Below are positions 50,691 to 58,805 of a DNA stretch of 64,000 bases, in pieces. Position numbers and translations under genes: made by a program. Below the pieces are notes generated by a model. That model worked only from the letters and a program-made list of their open reading frames with translations. It made no database searches and was not told the origin of the DNA. This DNA comes from Nocardia sp. BSTN01 (lineage in GTDB: Bacteria; Actinomycetota; Actinomycetes; Mycobacteriales; Mycobacteriaceae). Every line of letters starts with the position of its first letter. The first letter of the stretch is position 1. Where the stretch lies: positions 1-64,000 of the forward strand of contig NZ_JADKYP010000037.1 in assembly GCF_015354405.1 (NCBI RefSeq). Reading direction: 5' to 3'.

Positions 50691-50930
50691 ATGCCGGACG
50701 AGAAAAGGCTGTGGGAAATCCGTCTGGGAGTTATCGCCTCGCAGGCGGAAGCACGAGAGGTCGCCGCGCAGATCGAGCGACTTCTTTGCCCGGACCCTGA
50801 CCATGCGCCGCCGTGCCCGATCCCGTGGAGCCTCAGTGTCGATGCCGAGGATGAGATGACCACGGACCGTCGAGCGGAATACGACGATGTGGTGGAGCAG
50901 TATCGGATCGAGTCCGGAATGAGTCAGTAG
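50691..50930 (+). CDS. Unknown 79-residue protein, last gene of the microprotein operon
   Basis: This is a cytosolic, helical-looking protein: MPDEKRLWEIRLGVIASQAE, RLLCPDPDHAPPCPIPWSLS and an acidic end (YDDVVEQYRIESG). AAGGAG lies upstream and the start follows the previous stop by 3 bases. It has no recognised family. The CPD...PPC pair could bind a metal or form a disulfide, though the protein has no export signal. Confidence 0.6.
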   Translation: MPDEKRLWEIRLGVIASQAEAREVAAQIERLLCPDPDHAPPCPIPWSLSVDAEDEMTTDRRAEYDDVVEQYRIESGMSQ

Positions 50931-50944
50931 TCGGAGCGAACGCG

Positions 50945-50981
50945 GCGAAGCGCCCCACCCGGGCCAGGTGGGGCGTTTCGC
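50945..50981. terminator. Bidirectional terminator
   Basis: Stem of 15 base pairs (50945-50959 with 50967-50981, one G-T pair) around a 7-base loop lies between the convergent microprotein operon and the PPOX gene. The plus-strand side ends in GTTTCGC. Confidence 0.75.
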
Positions 50982-50990
50982 GTATGCGCC

Positions 50991-51362
50991 CTAGTCGATG
51001 CCGAAGGCCAGCACGCGCTGCGGGGTGATGCGGATCAGCTCGCGCGAACCGCCCTCGAGGTAGGTGTCCACATCCCGCAAAGACTGTGCCACACCGCGGA
51101 TTTCGAGGCAGCGCACCTGCCACGGATTCACCGAGGCGATATCGTCGACGACGAAGGCGACCCGCTCCTCCTTGCCGAGGTTGCGGAACTTCTGCGAGGC
51201 GCCCATGTTGTGGCCGGCGATATCGATGGTTCCGAGCGCTTCGTTGTAGCGGAAACCCACCGGATTGTTCTGCGGCGATCCGTCCGGGCGGATGGTGGCC
51301 AGCCGACCCAGGCGTTGGCCCGCCAGATACTCGATCTGGGCTGCAGACAGCGTTGCGATCAT
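50991..51362 (-). CDS. PPOX-class F420-dependent oxidoreductase-like protein
   Basis: This is a 123-residue split-barrel flavin/deazaflavin-binding protein. RLGRLATIRPDGSPQNNPVG and the second strand set FRNLGKEERVAFVVDDIASV fit the PPOX-class group that in actinobacteria mostly uses F420 as the reductant; several mycobacterial relatives are of unknown substrate. The length matches a one-domain dimer. FbiC, needed for F420, is encoded in the same window. It is a monocistronic gene behind fadD36 in the same orientation. Confidence 0.8.
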   Translation of the reverse strand: MIATLSAAQIEYLAGQRLGRLATIRPDGSPQNNPVGFRYNEALGTIDIAGHNMGASQKFRNLGKEERVAFVVDDIASVNPWQVRCLEIRGVAQSLRDVDTYLEGGSRELIRITPQRVLAFGID

Positions 51363-51430
51363 GCGCCGACCTTAGAACCTCGAGTGCGGTACAGGTCAAC
51401 CCGGCACGTTCCCGGGACCGGATCGACGTG

Positions 51431-52855
51431 TCAGCGCAACTGTTTCTTCTGCACCTTGCCCATCGCGTTGCGCGGCAGTTCGGTCACCATCAGCACCTCG
51501 CGCGGTCGTTTGTGCACCGAGAGCTGCTGGGCGACGAAATCGATCAGTTCGCGCTCCGAAATCGGGGTGTCGGCGCGCGGCACGACGTAGGCCCGGATGC
51601 GCTGCCCCAGATCCGCGTCCTCGATCCCCACCACCGCGACCTCGGCCACACTCGGGTGGCCGAGCAGGCAGGTTTCGACCTCGCCCGCCCCGACGCGATA
51701 CCCACCGGATTTGATCAGATCCACCGATTCCCGCCCGACGATGCGATGGAATCCCTCGGCGTCGATCGCCGCCACATCGCCGGTGACGAACCAGCCGTCC
51801 TCGGTCCAGCTCTCGGCGGTGGCCTCCGGACGGCCGAGATAGCCTTCGAACAACATGGGACCGCGCACCTGCAGTCCGCCGATACTCTCGCCGTCATGCG
51901 GAACCGGCGCTCCCGCCTCGTCGCGCAACCGGGTCTGCACACCCGCCACCGGCAGGCCGACCCAGCCAGGCCGGCGCTCGCCGTCGGCCCGCGTGGACAG
52001 AGTGATCATGGTTTCGCTCATGCCGTAACGCTCCACCGGCGCCTGCCCGGTCAGCTCACGCAGCCGTTCGAAGACCGGAACCGGCAGCGGCGCACTGCCT
52101 GAGACCAGCAGCCGGGCATTCGCCAATTCCTTTGCGGCACCGGGGTCTTCGGCAATTCGCGACCAGACCGTCGGCACGCCGAAGTACAGGGTGCCGGGCG
52201 CGGCCGCATAGGCGGCGGGCGTGGGTTTGCCGGTGTGCACGAGCGGGCTTCCCACCCGCAGCGGCCCGAGCACGCCGAGGATCAGCCCGTGCACGTGGAA
52301 CAGCGGAAGCCCATGCACCAGAACATCTTTCGAGGTCCACGACCACACCTCGAACAGCGCGTCGAGACCGGCCGCGATGGCGCCGCGACTGAGCACGACC
52401 CCCTTGGGCGCACCCGTGGTCCCCGAGGTGTAGAGGATGAAAGCCGTGGTGTTCGCGGCCGGTTCGGGATGGCTGTGCCAGGAGCGGGCGTGTTTACGCA
52501 CCGGAATCACCGGCAGCGTGGGGTTGTCCGGCGCCGCACCGAGCCAGGCCCGCGCACCGGAATCGGCGAGGATGTGGTCCAGCTCGGCCGACCCCGCATC
52601 CGGCGGCACCGGCACGGCGGCGACCCCGGCGATGAGGCAGCCGAGGATTCCCAGCACGGTGGTGGCGGTCGGGCGGGCGAGAATCGCGACGCGGCCGGCC
52701 CCGGCGACGCGTTCGGCCACCGAGGTCGCGGCGCCGACCAGATCACTGCGCGACAGCGTCTCACCGTCGATGGTGACCGCATCGGGAATGTCGTAGCCGG
52801 CGGACACGGCAGCCGGATTGAGCGAGGGCAACAGCGGCAGCGAACCGTAGGACAT
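51431..52855 (-). CDS. fadD36: Acyl-CoA synthetase FadD36
   Basis: This is a 474-residue ANL enzyme, shorter than typical FadD. It has the P-loop FILYTSGTTGAPKGVVLSRG, YGMSETMITLSTRADGERRP, the motif WFVTGDVAAIDAEGFHRIVG, GYRVGAGEVETCLL and the C-terminal Lys in ELPRNAMGKVQKKQL. Length and pattern match mycobacterial FadD36 (Rv1193), whose chain-length preference is not settled; malonyl- or medium-chain activity has been suggested for such short forms. The ATG at 52855 starts the conserved SYGSLPLLPSL. It fills the Rv1193 position between dapD and the proline genes. Confidence 0.88.
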   Translation of the reverse strand: MSYGSLPLLPSLNPAAVSAGYDIPDAVTIDGETLSRSDLVGAATSVAERVAGAGRVAILARPTATTVLGILGCLIAGVAAVPVPPDAGSAELDHILADSGARAWLGAAPDNPTLPVIPVRKHARSWHSHPEPAANTTAFILYTSGTTGAPKGVVLSRGAIAAGLDALFEVWSWTSKDVLVHGLPLFHVHGLILGVLGPLRVGSPLVHTGKPTPAAYAAAPGTLYFGVPTVWSRIAEDPGAAKELANARLLVSGSAPLPVPVFERLRELTGQAPVERYGMSETMITLSTRADGERRPGWVGLPVAGVQTRLRDEAGAPVPHDGESIGGLQVRGPMLFEGYLGRPEATAESWTEDGWFVTGDVAAIDAEGFHRIVGRESVDLIKSGGYRVGAGEVETCLLGHPSVAEVAVVGIEDADLGQRIRAYVVPRADTPISERELIDFVAQQLSVHKRPREVLMVTELPRNAMGKVQKKQLR

Positions 52856-53015
52856 CGGGCCAACCTATCAATCCGACGCAACCAACCGATACTGTCGGCA
52901 CTCCCCCTGCCTAGCGGTCCGTTGCAAATTCGTCTCGTCGTCGCGCGGCCGTTGACAGCGCAGTGAGGTGGTGAGACTGTCGAAGTGCAGTCTTCTCACG
53001 CGGAGATGGGGGTCG

Positions 53016-53867
53016 ATGATGACCACGTCCATTCGCATGTCGCCCGGGCAACCGGTCGCCGAATACGATGTCGCGGCGCACCTGGACGGTTCGGCCGCCT
53101 TCTTCGGTGCCGCCGCCAACGTCATCATGCAACTGTCGCTCGCGCCGGTCGGTTACGGCGTGGTGGAGAGCACCGTCGACAGCGGCAAGGTGATGCTGCA
53201 TCCGGTCAAACGCACCCGCACCACGCTGACCTACCTCGCCGTGGCCATGCTGGGCAGCGACGACGAGCGCGCCGCCTATCGCGCGGCGGTGAACTGGCAG
53301 CATCGCCAGGTCCGCTCCAGCGCGCAGAGCCCGGTCAAGTACAACGCCTTCGATCCGAAGCTGCAGCTGTGGGTGGCGGCCTGCCTGTATTGGGGATCGC
53401 GCGACCTCTACGAGCGGATGCACGGCCCGATGCCGGAGCAGGAGGCCGAGGCCTTCTACCGCCACGCCGCCCGGTTCGGGACCACACTGCAGATGCCGCA
53501 GGCGATGTGGCCGGCCGACCGCGCCACCTTCGACGCCTACTGGAACCGGCAGCTCGCCGAGGTCCACATCGATCCGACGATCCGCGAGTACTTCGATGAT
53601 CTGGTGGATCTGAAGATGTTCCCGCCCCCGATTCGCTTGCCGTTCAAGCGATTTCACCGCTGGATGGTCGCCGGGTTGCTGCCGCCGAATCTACGCGCGC
53701 AGATGGAGATGCCGTGGACCGAATCCGACGACCGCCGCCTGGCCCGGTTACTGCACGCGGTCGGCGCGATGGAGGACCGAGTCCCCAAGCAGCTCAAGAT
53801 GTTTCCGGTCAACGCGTATATGTTCGATATGCGCCTACGGCGGCGTTTGGGCCTGCGGCTGGTGTGA
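53016..53867 (+). CDS. Oxygenase MpaB-family protein (DUF2236), copy 1
   Basis: This 283-residue protein is related to the heme oxygenases MpaB and latex-clearing protein. Conserved elements are [20 protein letters not shown], the His in NWQHRQVRS (a likely heme ligand by analogy) and [20 protein letters not shown]. The normally conserved HP after the first helix is LAP here ([10 protein letters not shown]), unlike copy 2 which keeps HP. Start is ATG 53016 or 53019, behind GGGGG. The two copies are about half identical over the core; the first may have lost or changed a ligand. The reaction is unknown. Confidence 0.78.
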   Translation: MMTTSIRMSPGQPVAEYDVAAHLDGSAAFFGAAANVIMQLSLAPVGYGVVESTVDSGKVMLHPVKRTRTTLTYLAVAMLGSDDERAAYRAAVNWQHRQVRSSAQSPVKYNAFDPKLQLWVAACLYWGSRDLYERMHGPMPEQEAEAFYRHAARFGTTLQMPQAMWPADRATFDAYWNRQLAEVHIDPTIREYFDDLVDLKMFPPPIRLPFKRFHRWMVAGLLPPNLRAQMEMPWTESDDRRLARLLHAVGAMEDRVPKQLKMFPVNAYMFDMRLRRRLGLRLV

Positions 53868-53990
53868 GGCGACACAAAGTAGGCACCGAGTTCCCTCCAC
53901 GACGGCACGAGTCACCTCGTCGTCGACCGAACCTTCGATCTCGTCGAAGGTCGGAAATTCCATATCGTCGGCCCACACCCGAGTGCTCAT
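53835..53990 (-). CDS. Possible small acidic protein (51 aa)
   Basis: An ATG frame on the minus strand ([20 protein letters not shown], then [19 protein letters not shown]) overlaps the end of the first MpaB gene in antisense. It is acidic with an amphipathic start and a CLLC motif. It has no ribosome site, so this is a tentative call. The stretch 53991-54189 up to the DUF397 gene shows nothing else. Confidence 0.3.
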   Translation of the reverse strand: MSTRVWADDMEFPTFDEIEGSVDDEVTRAVVEGTRCLLCVASHQPQAQTPP

Positions 53991-54189
53991 CGCCGCACGG
54001 TGGATGCCGCGCCGAATAGCTGTAGTAGCACCGTAGGCACCTTCCTGATCCGCCCACCAACAGAACTCTGATCACGGACACCGCGATGAGGGCGCGGCGC
54101 CTCGAGAATCGTGGCCAGCCAGCCAACCTGTGGCCAAGCATTTCGAGATGTGGCCACGGCTCTCGAGACCTTGCAGCGACCTGTGATCG

Positions 54190-54408
54190 CTACGCCCGGT
54201 CGAACTCGCCGTCCTTGGCGCCGCCGATGAACGCCCGCCACTCACCGGGAGTGAAGACCAGCGGCGGCCGGGTGCGGTCCTTGCTGTCCCGCACCCCGAC
54301 GAAGCCGCCGTCCAAGAACGCGACCTCAACACATTCCCGCCCGCCATTGGTGCGGCTGCTGGTGAACCACTGAGCGCTGGACAGATCGACGTCGTACTTA
54401 CTGCTCAC
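54190..54408 (-). CDS. DUF397 protein, second copy
   Basis: This 72-residue DUF397 protein (Scr2-like), starting with GTG 54408, differs from its upstream twin at only 8 of 72 residues by eye, which marks a recent tandem duplication. It has AQWFTSSRTNGGRECVEVAF, VRDSKDRTRPPLVFTPGEWR and AFIGGAKDGEF. DUF397 proteins accompany XRE-DUF5753 regulators and are thought to bind or inhibit them. AAGGGGG lies 8 bases before the GTG. Confidence 0.85.
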   Translation of the reverse strand: MSSKYDVDLSSAQWFTSSRTNGGRECVEVAFLDGGFVGVRDSKDRTRPPLVFTPGEWRAFIGGAKDGEFDRA

Positions 54409-54442
54409 GTTCCGAACCCCCTTCAGACTCCCTAAGGAATCG

Positions 54443-54661
54443 CTATGCCTGGTCGAACTCGCCGTCCTTCGCACCGCCGATGAACGCCCGCCACTCGCCG
54501 GGAGTGAAGACGAGCGCCGGGCGGGTGCGATCTTTGCTGTCTCGCACGCCGACGAGACCGCCGTCCAGGAACGCGACCTCAACGCACTCTTTCCCACCCG
54601 AAGTGCGGCTGCTCGTGAACCACTGGGCATTGGACAGATCGACCTCGTACTTACCGCTCAC
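54443..54661 (-). CDS. DUF397 protein, first copy
   Basis: This 72-residue DUF397 protein's GTG overlaps the TGA of the XRE gene (GTGA), so it is co-translated. It has the family core SNAQWFTSSRTSGGKECVEV, VRDSKDRTRPALVFTPGEWR and AFIGGAKDGEFDQ. It is the likely direct partner of the regulator, with the second copy behind it as a duplicate. Confidence 0.88.
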   Translation of the reverse strand: MSGKYEVDLSNAQWFTSSRTSGGKECVEVAFLDGGLVGVRDSKDRTRPALVFTPGEWRAFIGGAKDGEFDQA

Positions 54662-55542
54662 CTTGCGAACTCCCTTGCTGTCTGGCGAAGCAGGTCCCTG
54701 CTCGCCTGCTCATCCAGGGTGGCCCGCTGGATGCCCTGATACGCCTCAGTGTAGTGGCGCACGTCCGCCGGTTTCTCGAGATACAAGTCGCCCGTTGGAT
54801 GTTCGAGATAGACGATCGGCGGCTCGAGCAGATTGCCCTTGGCGTCGTTGCCGAACTCGAGAACGATGAACTGGCTGTATATCTGACCGAGTGGAATGCC
54901 GACCGAGAACGGCAATATTCGCAATGAAACATTCGGCATAGTGCTGATGTCGGCCAACCGCTTCAGCTGGGCCGCCATCACGCGGCGTCCACCGACTTCG
55001 CGACGAATAGCCGCTTCCCCCAGCACAATCCGAAGTTCGGCCGGGCCGCGACGCCGCGTGATGAGCGACTGCCGACGCATACGCATGTGCACCCGCTGGC
55101 CGATCTCTTCCGGTGTGGCGTCGGGAAAGGCTCCGCGCGTCAGCACCGCTGCGTACTCCGGAGTCTGGAGCAGACCCATCACCGCGCCGGGCGAGTACAC
55201 CACCAACCGCTCCGCCGCCGCCTCCAACCCCATGTACACATCGAAGTCCTGCGGGATCACATCGTCGTACTCGTGCCACCAGTTCTGCACATTCGCTTGC
55301 TGCGCAAGGCCTTCCAGGGCGGCAGTCATGGTTTCGTCCGCTCCGAGCACCGCGCAGATTTCGCGGATATCCGCGGTCCGGAGTTTGGCCGGGAAGCGGC
55401 CGTTCTCATAGCGCTGGACCGTGCTCGCGCTGAGCTCGGCCTTCTGCGCAACCTCGTGCAGCGTCATCCCGGTCTGTGATCGCAGGTCGCGAAGGTATCG
55501 GCCGAGTTGCCGCCTGGGTACCGTACTGCCGGGTTCTGACAT
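54658..55542 (-). CDS. XRE-family regulator with DUF5753 domain (Scr1-like), second
   Basis: This is a 294-residue regulator. The HTH is QLGRYLRDLRSQTGMTLHEV and KAELSASTVQRYENGRFPAK. The DUF5753 part has VVYSPGAVMGLLQTPEYAAV and ends in the hallmark YLEKPADVRHYTEAYQGIQR. The ATG at 55542 has AAGGAG 9 bases upstream; the frame before it is unsupported. It differs in detail from the 47.6-kb regulator, so the two modules were not copied from each other recently. In Streptomyces such operons often control or antagonise differentiation or protect against a toxin-like partner. Confidence 0.88.
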   Translation of the reverse strand: MSEPGSTVPRRQLGRYLRDLRSQTGMTLHEVAQKAELSASTVQRYENGRFPAKLRTADIREICAVLGADETMTAALEGLAQQANVQNWWHEYDDVIPQDFDVYMGLEAAAERLVVYSPGAVMGLLQTPEYAAVLTRGAFPDATPEEIGQRVHMRMRRQSLITRRRGPAELRIVLGEAAIRREVGGRRVMAAQLKRLADISTMPNVSLRILPFSVGIPLGQIYSQFIVLEFGNDAKGNLLEPPIVYLEHPTGDLYLEKPADVRHYTEAYQGIQRATLDEQASRDLLRQTAREFAR

Positions 55543-55788
55543 GTCGACTATCTCCTTCTCGGGTTCGAGGAGCTTCGGTCCGGACCGGACTCGTCCCGGG
55601 TTCTTGGGAATCGTGCAGGCGATACGCCCAAGTCCCCCCGGGGAATTCATCTCCGCCCGGTCCCCACAGCTCGATCGTGATGTCCTGTGCGCGCTCACCC
55701 GGCAGCCCCCGAGGCGCGGGTCCGGCCCTGTGAATCGGTACGCGGCGTGGCACCGCCGCGAAGATCTGGAGAGGTCACGAAGACAGCG

Positions 55789-56121
55789 ATGGAACAGCAG
55801 ACCAATGCGTCGAGCGAATGCTATAGCACCGAAGAACTCGGCACCCGATACCTCAGTCTAACACTCGCACAACAGCTTTCAACCACGATCCAGCCCGAAT
55901 ACCTTGCGGCAGAACCGCTATCACCACGACCCGACGAGGCGGATGTCATGGTGTCGATCCATCTCACCGCCGGCAGTCCGCACCCGCTCACGTTCGTGGC
56001 CTGCGAATCGGCCGCCCGCCGCTTCGCCGATCGCTGGCGCAGATACGGCCGCTGCGGCACCGTCGATTCGCACCACCCGACGGGCGCTGCGGCCGGCTTC
56101 CGTGCGAACGGCTGTGGCTGA
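55789..56121 (+). CDS. Unknown 110-residue protein divergent from the DUF397 module
   Basis: This cytosolic protein starts MEQQTNASSECYSTEELGTR and contains LAQQLSTTIQPEYLAAEPLS, HPLTFVACESAARRFADRWR and a C-terminal Arg/Cys-rich end (RRYGRCGTVD). GGAGAGG lies about 14 bases before the ATG. The position divergent from a DUF5753 regulator is usually held by an ATP-binding (Scr3-like) protein; this is not one. Unknown family; the 246-base region between 55543 and 55788 is the presumed shared promoter. Confidence 0.5.
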   Translation: MEQQTNASSECYSTEELGTRYLSLTLAQQLSTTIQPEYLAAEPLSPRPDEADVMVSIHLTAGSPHPLTFVACESAARRFADRWRRYGRCGTVDSHHPTGAAAGFRANGCG

Positions 56122-56129
56122 TCCCGCGA

Positions 56130-56774
56130 CTAGGGGATCCGGAAACCGGGAACCACGTGGTCGCGGGCGAACTGCCGGCAGGCGGCCTCGTCGTCCACCG
56201 GGATCAGCGTCTGCGGAGTCAGCGCGAGCGAGAGCGCGTTGCGGGCGACCAGTTCGGCCAGTGGCAGCGGATCGTAGTGTGGCAGTTTGCCTTCCGTCTG
56301 CAGGCGGGTGATGAATTCGGCGACGTAGTCGCGTCCCAGCTCGATCACCGGCGCGCCCTGCACGGTGAGATAGGGCAGTACGACCTCCGGTTCGGTGGTC
56401 AGCAGCCGGTCCAGCAGTTTGTTGCCGCGCAACCCGTCCAGGAAGGCGACGAACAGTTCGACGATCTGATCCTCGGCGCTGGCGTCGCGATCGATCTGAC
56501 GCTGCACCGCCGCGTCGACCTGTTCCACGAACTGGCGCGCCTGCCACAGCCCGACGGCCTGGATCAGATCGGATTTACCCGCGAAGCGCCGGTACAGCGT
56601 CGCCAGCGACAGCCGACCACGCCGCGCGACCTCGACCATGCTGGTGCGTTTGATGCCGAAATCCAGGAAAGCCAGCAGCGCCGCGTCGAGTACCGTGGTC
56701 TGATTGCGGTCCTCCGGACCCGCGCCGCGCACGAGCGGCAGGAGCCGAGTCGACAGTTTGGTCGATCCGGTCAT
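56130..56774 (-). CDS. TetR-family regulator of the second MpaB gene
   Basis: This is a 214-residue regulator. The HTH is LDAALLAFLDFGIKRTSMVE and RGRLSLATLYRRFAGKSDLI; the C-terminal domain is TetR_C-like with unknown ligand. The ATG at 56774 has GGAGAGG 7 bases upstream. It is divergent from the mpaB copy 2 gene, with a near-perfect 29-base palindrome between the two starts, so it probably represses both itself and the oxygenase. Confidence 0.88.
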   Translation of the reverse strand: MTGSTKLSTRLLPLVRGAGPEDRNQTTVLDAALLAFLDFGIKRTSMVEVARRGRLSLATLYRRFAGKSDLIQAVGLWQARQFVEQVDAAVQRQIDRDASAEDQIVELFVAFLDGLRGNKLLDRLLTTEPEVVLPYLTVQGAPVIELGRDYVAEFITRLQTEGKLPHYDPLPLAELVARNALSLALTPQTLIPVDDEAACRQFARDHVVPGFRIP

Positions 56775-56866
56775 GGTCGTTCCTCTCCTTCGCCCGGCTC
56801 GCGGACACGGTGATGCTCTCATCATCCCATATGGTCAGCGGCCCTGATTGACATGATGCCACACTG

Positions 56867-56895
56867 ATGAGAAGGTTTACACGAAAGCTTCTCAT
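56867..56895. promoter_or_regulatory. Palindromic TetR operator
   Basis: Arms ATGAGAAGGTTT (56867-56878) and AAAGCTTCTCAT (56884-56895) match at 11 of 12 positions as an inverted repeat around ACACG. It lies 45 bases upstream of mpaB copy 2 and 92 bases from the TetR start, the classic arrangement for local repression. Confidence 0.8.
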
Positions 56896-56940
56896 ATTCT
56901 CTCGCCGATCCGGCGGGGAGGAACAGGAGACGAGTCGACG

Positions 56941-57807
56941 ATGACCGCCCCCCTGCGCGCGACCGACTACGAGCCCGAGGTTCAGGGCGACGAGCTCACC
57001 CCGGAGACGGTGCGCGAACACATCGACGGCGTGGCCGCCTTCCTCGGCGGCGCGGCGAACGTGATCATGCAGCTCAGCCACCCTCCGGTCGGCTACGGCG
57101 TCCTGGAGAGCACGGTCGACAGCGGCAAGGTGACGCTGCACCCGCTCAAGCGCCTGCGCACCACCCTGACCTATCTGGCCGTGGCGTGGCTGGGCAGCGA
57201 CGAGGACGTGCGGAGCTATCGCGAAGCGGTCAACGCCTCGCACCGCCCGGTGCATTCCGGTCCGGACAGCCCGGTCAAGTACAACGCCTTCGATCCGAAA
57301 CTGCAGTTGTGGGTGGCGGCCTGCCTGTACTGGGGCGTCGATGATCTGTACCAGCGCATGCGCGGACCGATGGATCCCGAACTCGCCGAGCGTTTCTACC
57401 GTTACAGCGTCCGGCTCGGCACCGGTCTGCAGATGCGTCCGGAGATGTGGCCGGCCGACCGGGACGCGTTCTACGCGTTCTGGGAGGAGAACCTCGCGAC
57501 GAAGACCATCGACGAACCCGTGCGCCGCTACTTCAACGATCTGATCGACCTGAAGATGCAGCCGCGCGCGATTCAGTTGCTGGCCGGGCGTTTCCATCGC
57601 TTCACCGTCACCGCCCTGCTTCCGCAGCACCTGCGCGACGAGATGGGGATGCGCTGGACCGCACGCGATGAACGCCGGTTCCGGTTCATCCTGCGCTCGA
57701 TCTCGGCGGTGTCGACACGGATGCCCACGGTGATCCGGGTCTTCCCGTTCAACTTCTATCTCGCGGATATGCGGCTGCGCCGGCGTTTCGGCCGACCGCT
57801 GGTCTGA
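56941..57807 (+). CDS. Oxygenase MpaB-family protein (DUF2236), copy 2
   Basis: This is a 288-residue paralogue of the 53-kb gene. It keeps [31 protein letters not shown], the His in NASHRPVHS and [20 protein letters not shown]. Members are heme-dependent oxygenases or oxidases acting on varied hydrophobic substrates (latex, mycophenolate intermediates, others unknown). The ATG at 56941 is preceded by GGGGAGGAACAGGAG text. The TetR operator implies induction by a substrate-like ligand. The stop is one base from that of the convergent proline dehydrogenase gene. Confidence 0.82.
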   Translation: MTAPLRATDYEPEVQGDELTPETVREHIDGVAAFLGGAANVIMQLSHPPVGYGVLESTVDSGKVTLHPLKRLRTTLTYLAVAWLGSDEDVRSYREAVNASHRPVHSGPDSPVKYNAFDPKLQLWVAACLYWGVDDLYQRMRGPMDPELAERFYRYSVRLGTGLQMRPEMWPADRDAFYAFWEENLATKTIDEPVRRYFNDLIDLKMQPRAIQLLAGRFHRFTVTALLPQHLRDEMGMRWTARDERRFRFILRSISAVSTRMPTVIRVFPFNFYLADMRLRRRFGRPLV

Positions 57808-57808
57808 G

Positions 57809-58768
57809 TCAGCGCTCGGCGAGGGCGCGGAGGAAGAAGCCGAGGTTGGCCGGGCGCTCGGCCAACCGCCGCATCAGGTAGCCGTACCACTGGTTGCCGT
57901 AGGGCACGTAGACCCGCACCGCGTGATCGGCCTCGGCGAGGCGCTGCTGTTCGATCGAGCGAATGCCGTAGAGCATCTGGAATTCGAAATGGCCCGGCGC
58001 GCGCCCGTTCCGAACGGCCATATCGTGCGCGGCGGCGATCATGACCGGGTCGTGGGTGGCGACCATCGGATATCCCGAGCCGGCCATGAGCAGTTCCAGG
58101 CAGCGCAGATACGACTCGTCCACATCGGCGGTGCGCTGGTAGGCGACATACTCCGGCTCGCGATACGCGCCCTTGCACAACCGGATTCGCGCGCCCTCGG
58201 CAGCGGCGACGCGGCAGCGATCCTCGGCACGGCGCAGATAGGTCTGGGTGGCGACCGCCAGCCAGGGATAGTCGGCACGCACCATGCGCACGGTCGACTC
58301 GGTGGTTTCGGTGGTGGTGTGATCCTCGGCGTCGACGGTGATCCACACCCCCGCCTGCTGTGCCCGCTCACACAGCGTGTGCAGATTCGCGGTGGCGATC
58401 TCGGGGCCGTCGAGCCCCAGCGACTGACCCAACGCGGAGAGTTTCACCGAAACCTCCACCGGTGCAACGGATTGCGTCGGCCATGATCGGGCCCGGTGGT
58501 TCCAACGAGCCAGATCGTCGATCAATGCCAGATATTCGGCGACGGCGTCGTCGGCCATCGACCGCTCGGTCGTGTACTCACCGAGAAAGTCGACGCTCAC
58601 CATCCGGCCGCTGTCCAGCAGTGCGGTGACGACCGGAGCGAGGTCGGTGCGTGTCTCCCCGGCCACGAATCGATGCACGACCTCGGCGGTGACCGGGAAC
58701 CCGGTGATCGCCCGCTTCATTCGCACCGAACCGGCGGCGGCGAGGATGGCAGGACGCAGCGGGTTCAT
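57809..58768 (-). CDS. Proline dehydrogenase
   Basis: This 319-residue single-domain PRODH (FAD-dependent) oxidises proline to pyrroline-5-carboxylate. TIM-barrel signatures include VSVDFLGEYTTE, SVKLSALG, WITVDAEDHTTTE, VATQTYLRRAEDR and RIRLCKGAYREPEYVAYQ, then VYVPYGNQWYGYLMRRLAER, the substrate-binding C-terminal helix. It passes electrons to the quinone pool at the membrane. It lies 37 bases behind the P5C dehydrogenase gene and shares its operon, matching Rv1188-Rv1187. Confidence 0.94.
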   Translation of the reverse strand: MNPLRPAILAAAGSVRMKRAITGFPVTAEVVHRFVAGETRTDLAPVVTALLDSGRMVSVDFLGEYTTERSMADDAVAEYLALIDDLARWNHRARSWPTQSVAPVEVSVKLSALGQSLGLDGPEIATANLHTLCERAQQAGVWITVDAEDHTTTETTESTVRMVRADYPWLAVATQTYLRRAEDRCRVAAAEGARIRLCKGAYREPEYVAYQRTADVDESYLRCLELLMAGSGYPMVATHDPVMIAAAHDMAVRNGRAPGHFEFQMLYGIRSIEQQRLAEADHAVRVYVPYGNQWYGYLMRRLAERPANLGFFLRALAER

Positions 58769-58805
58769 CGTCGCGCCCTGCCGGGGGTGGCCACCGGTTC
58801 GCCGT

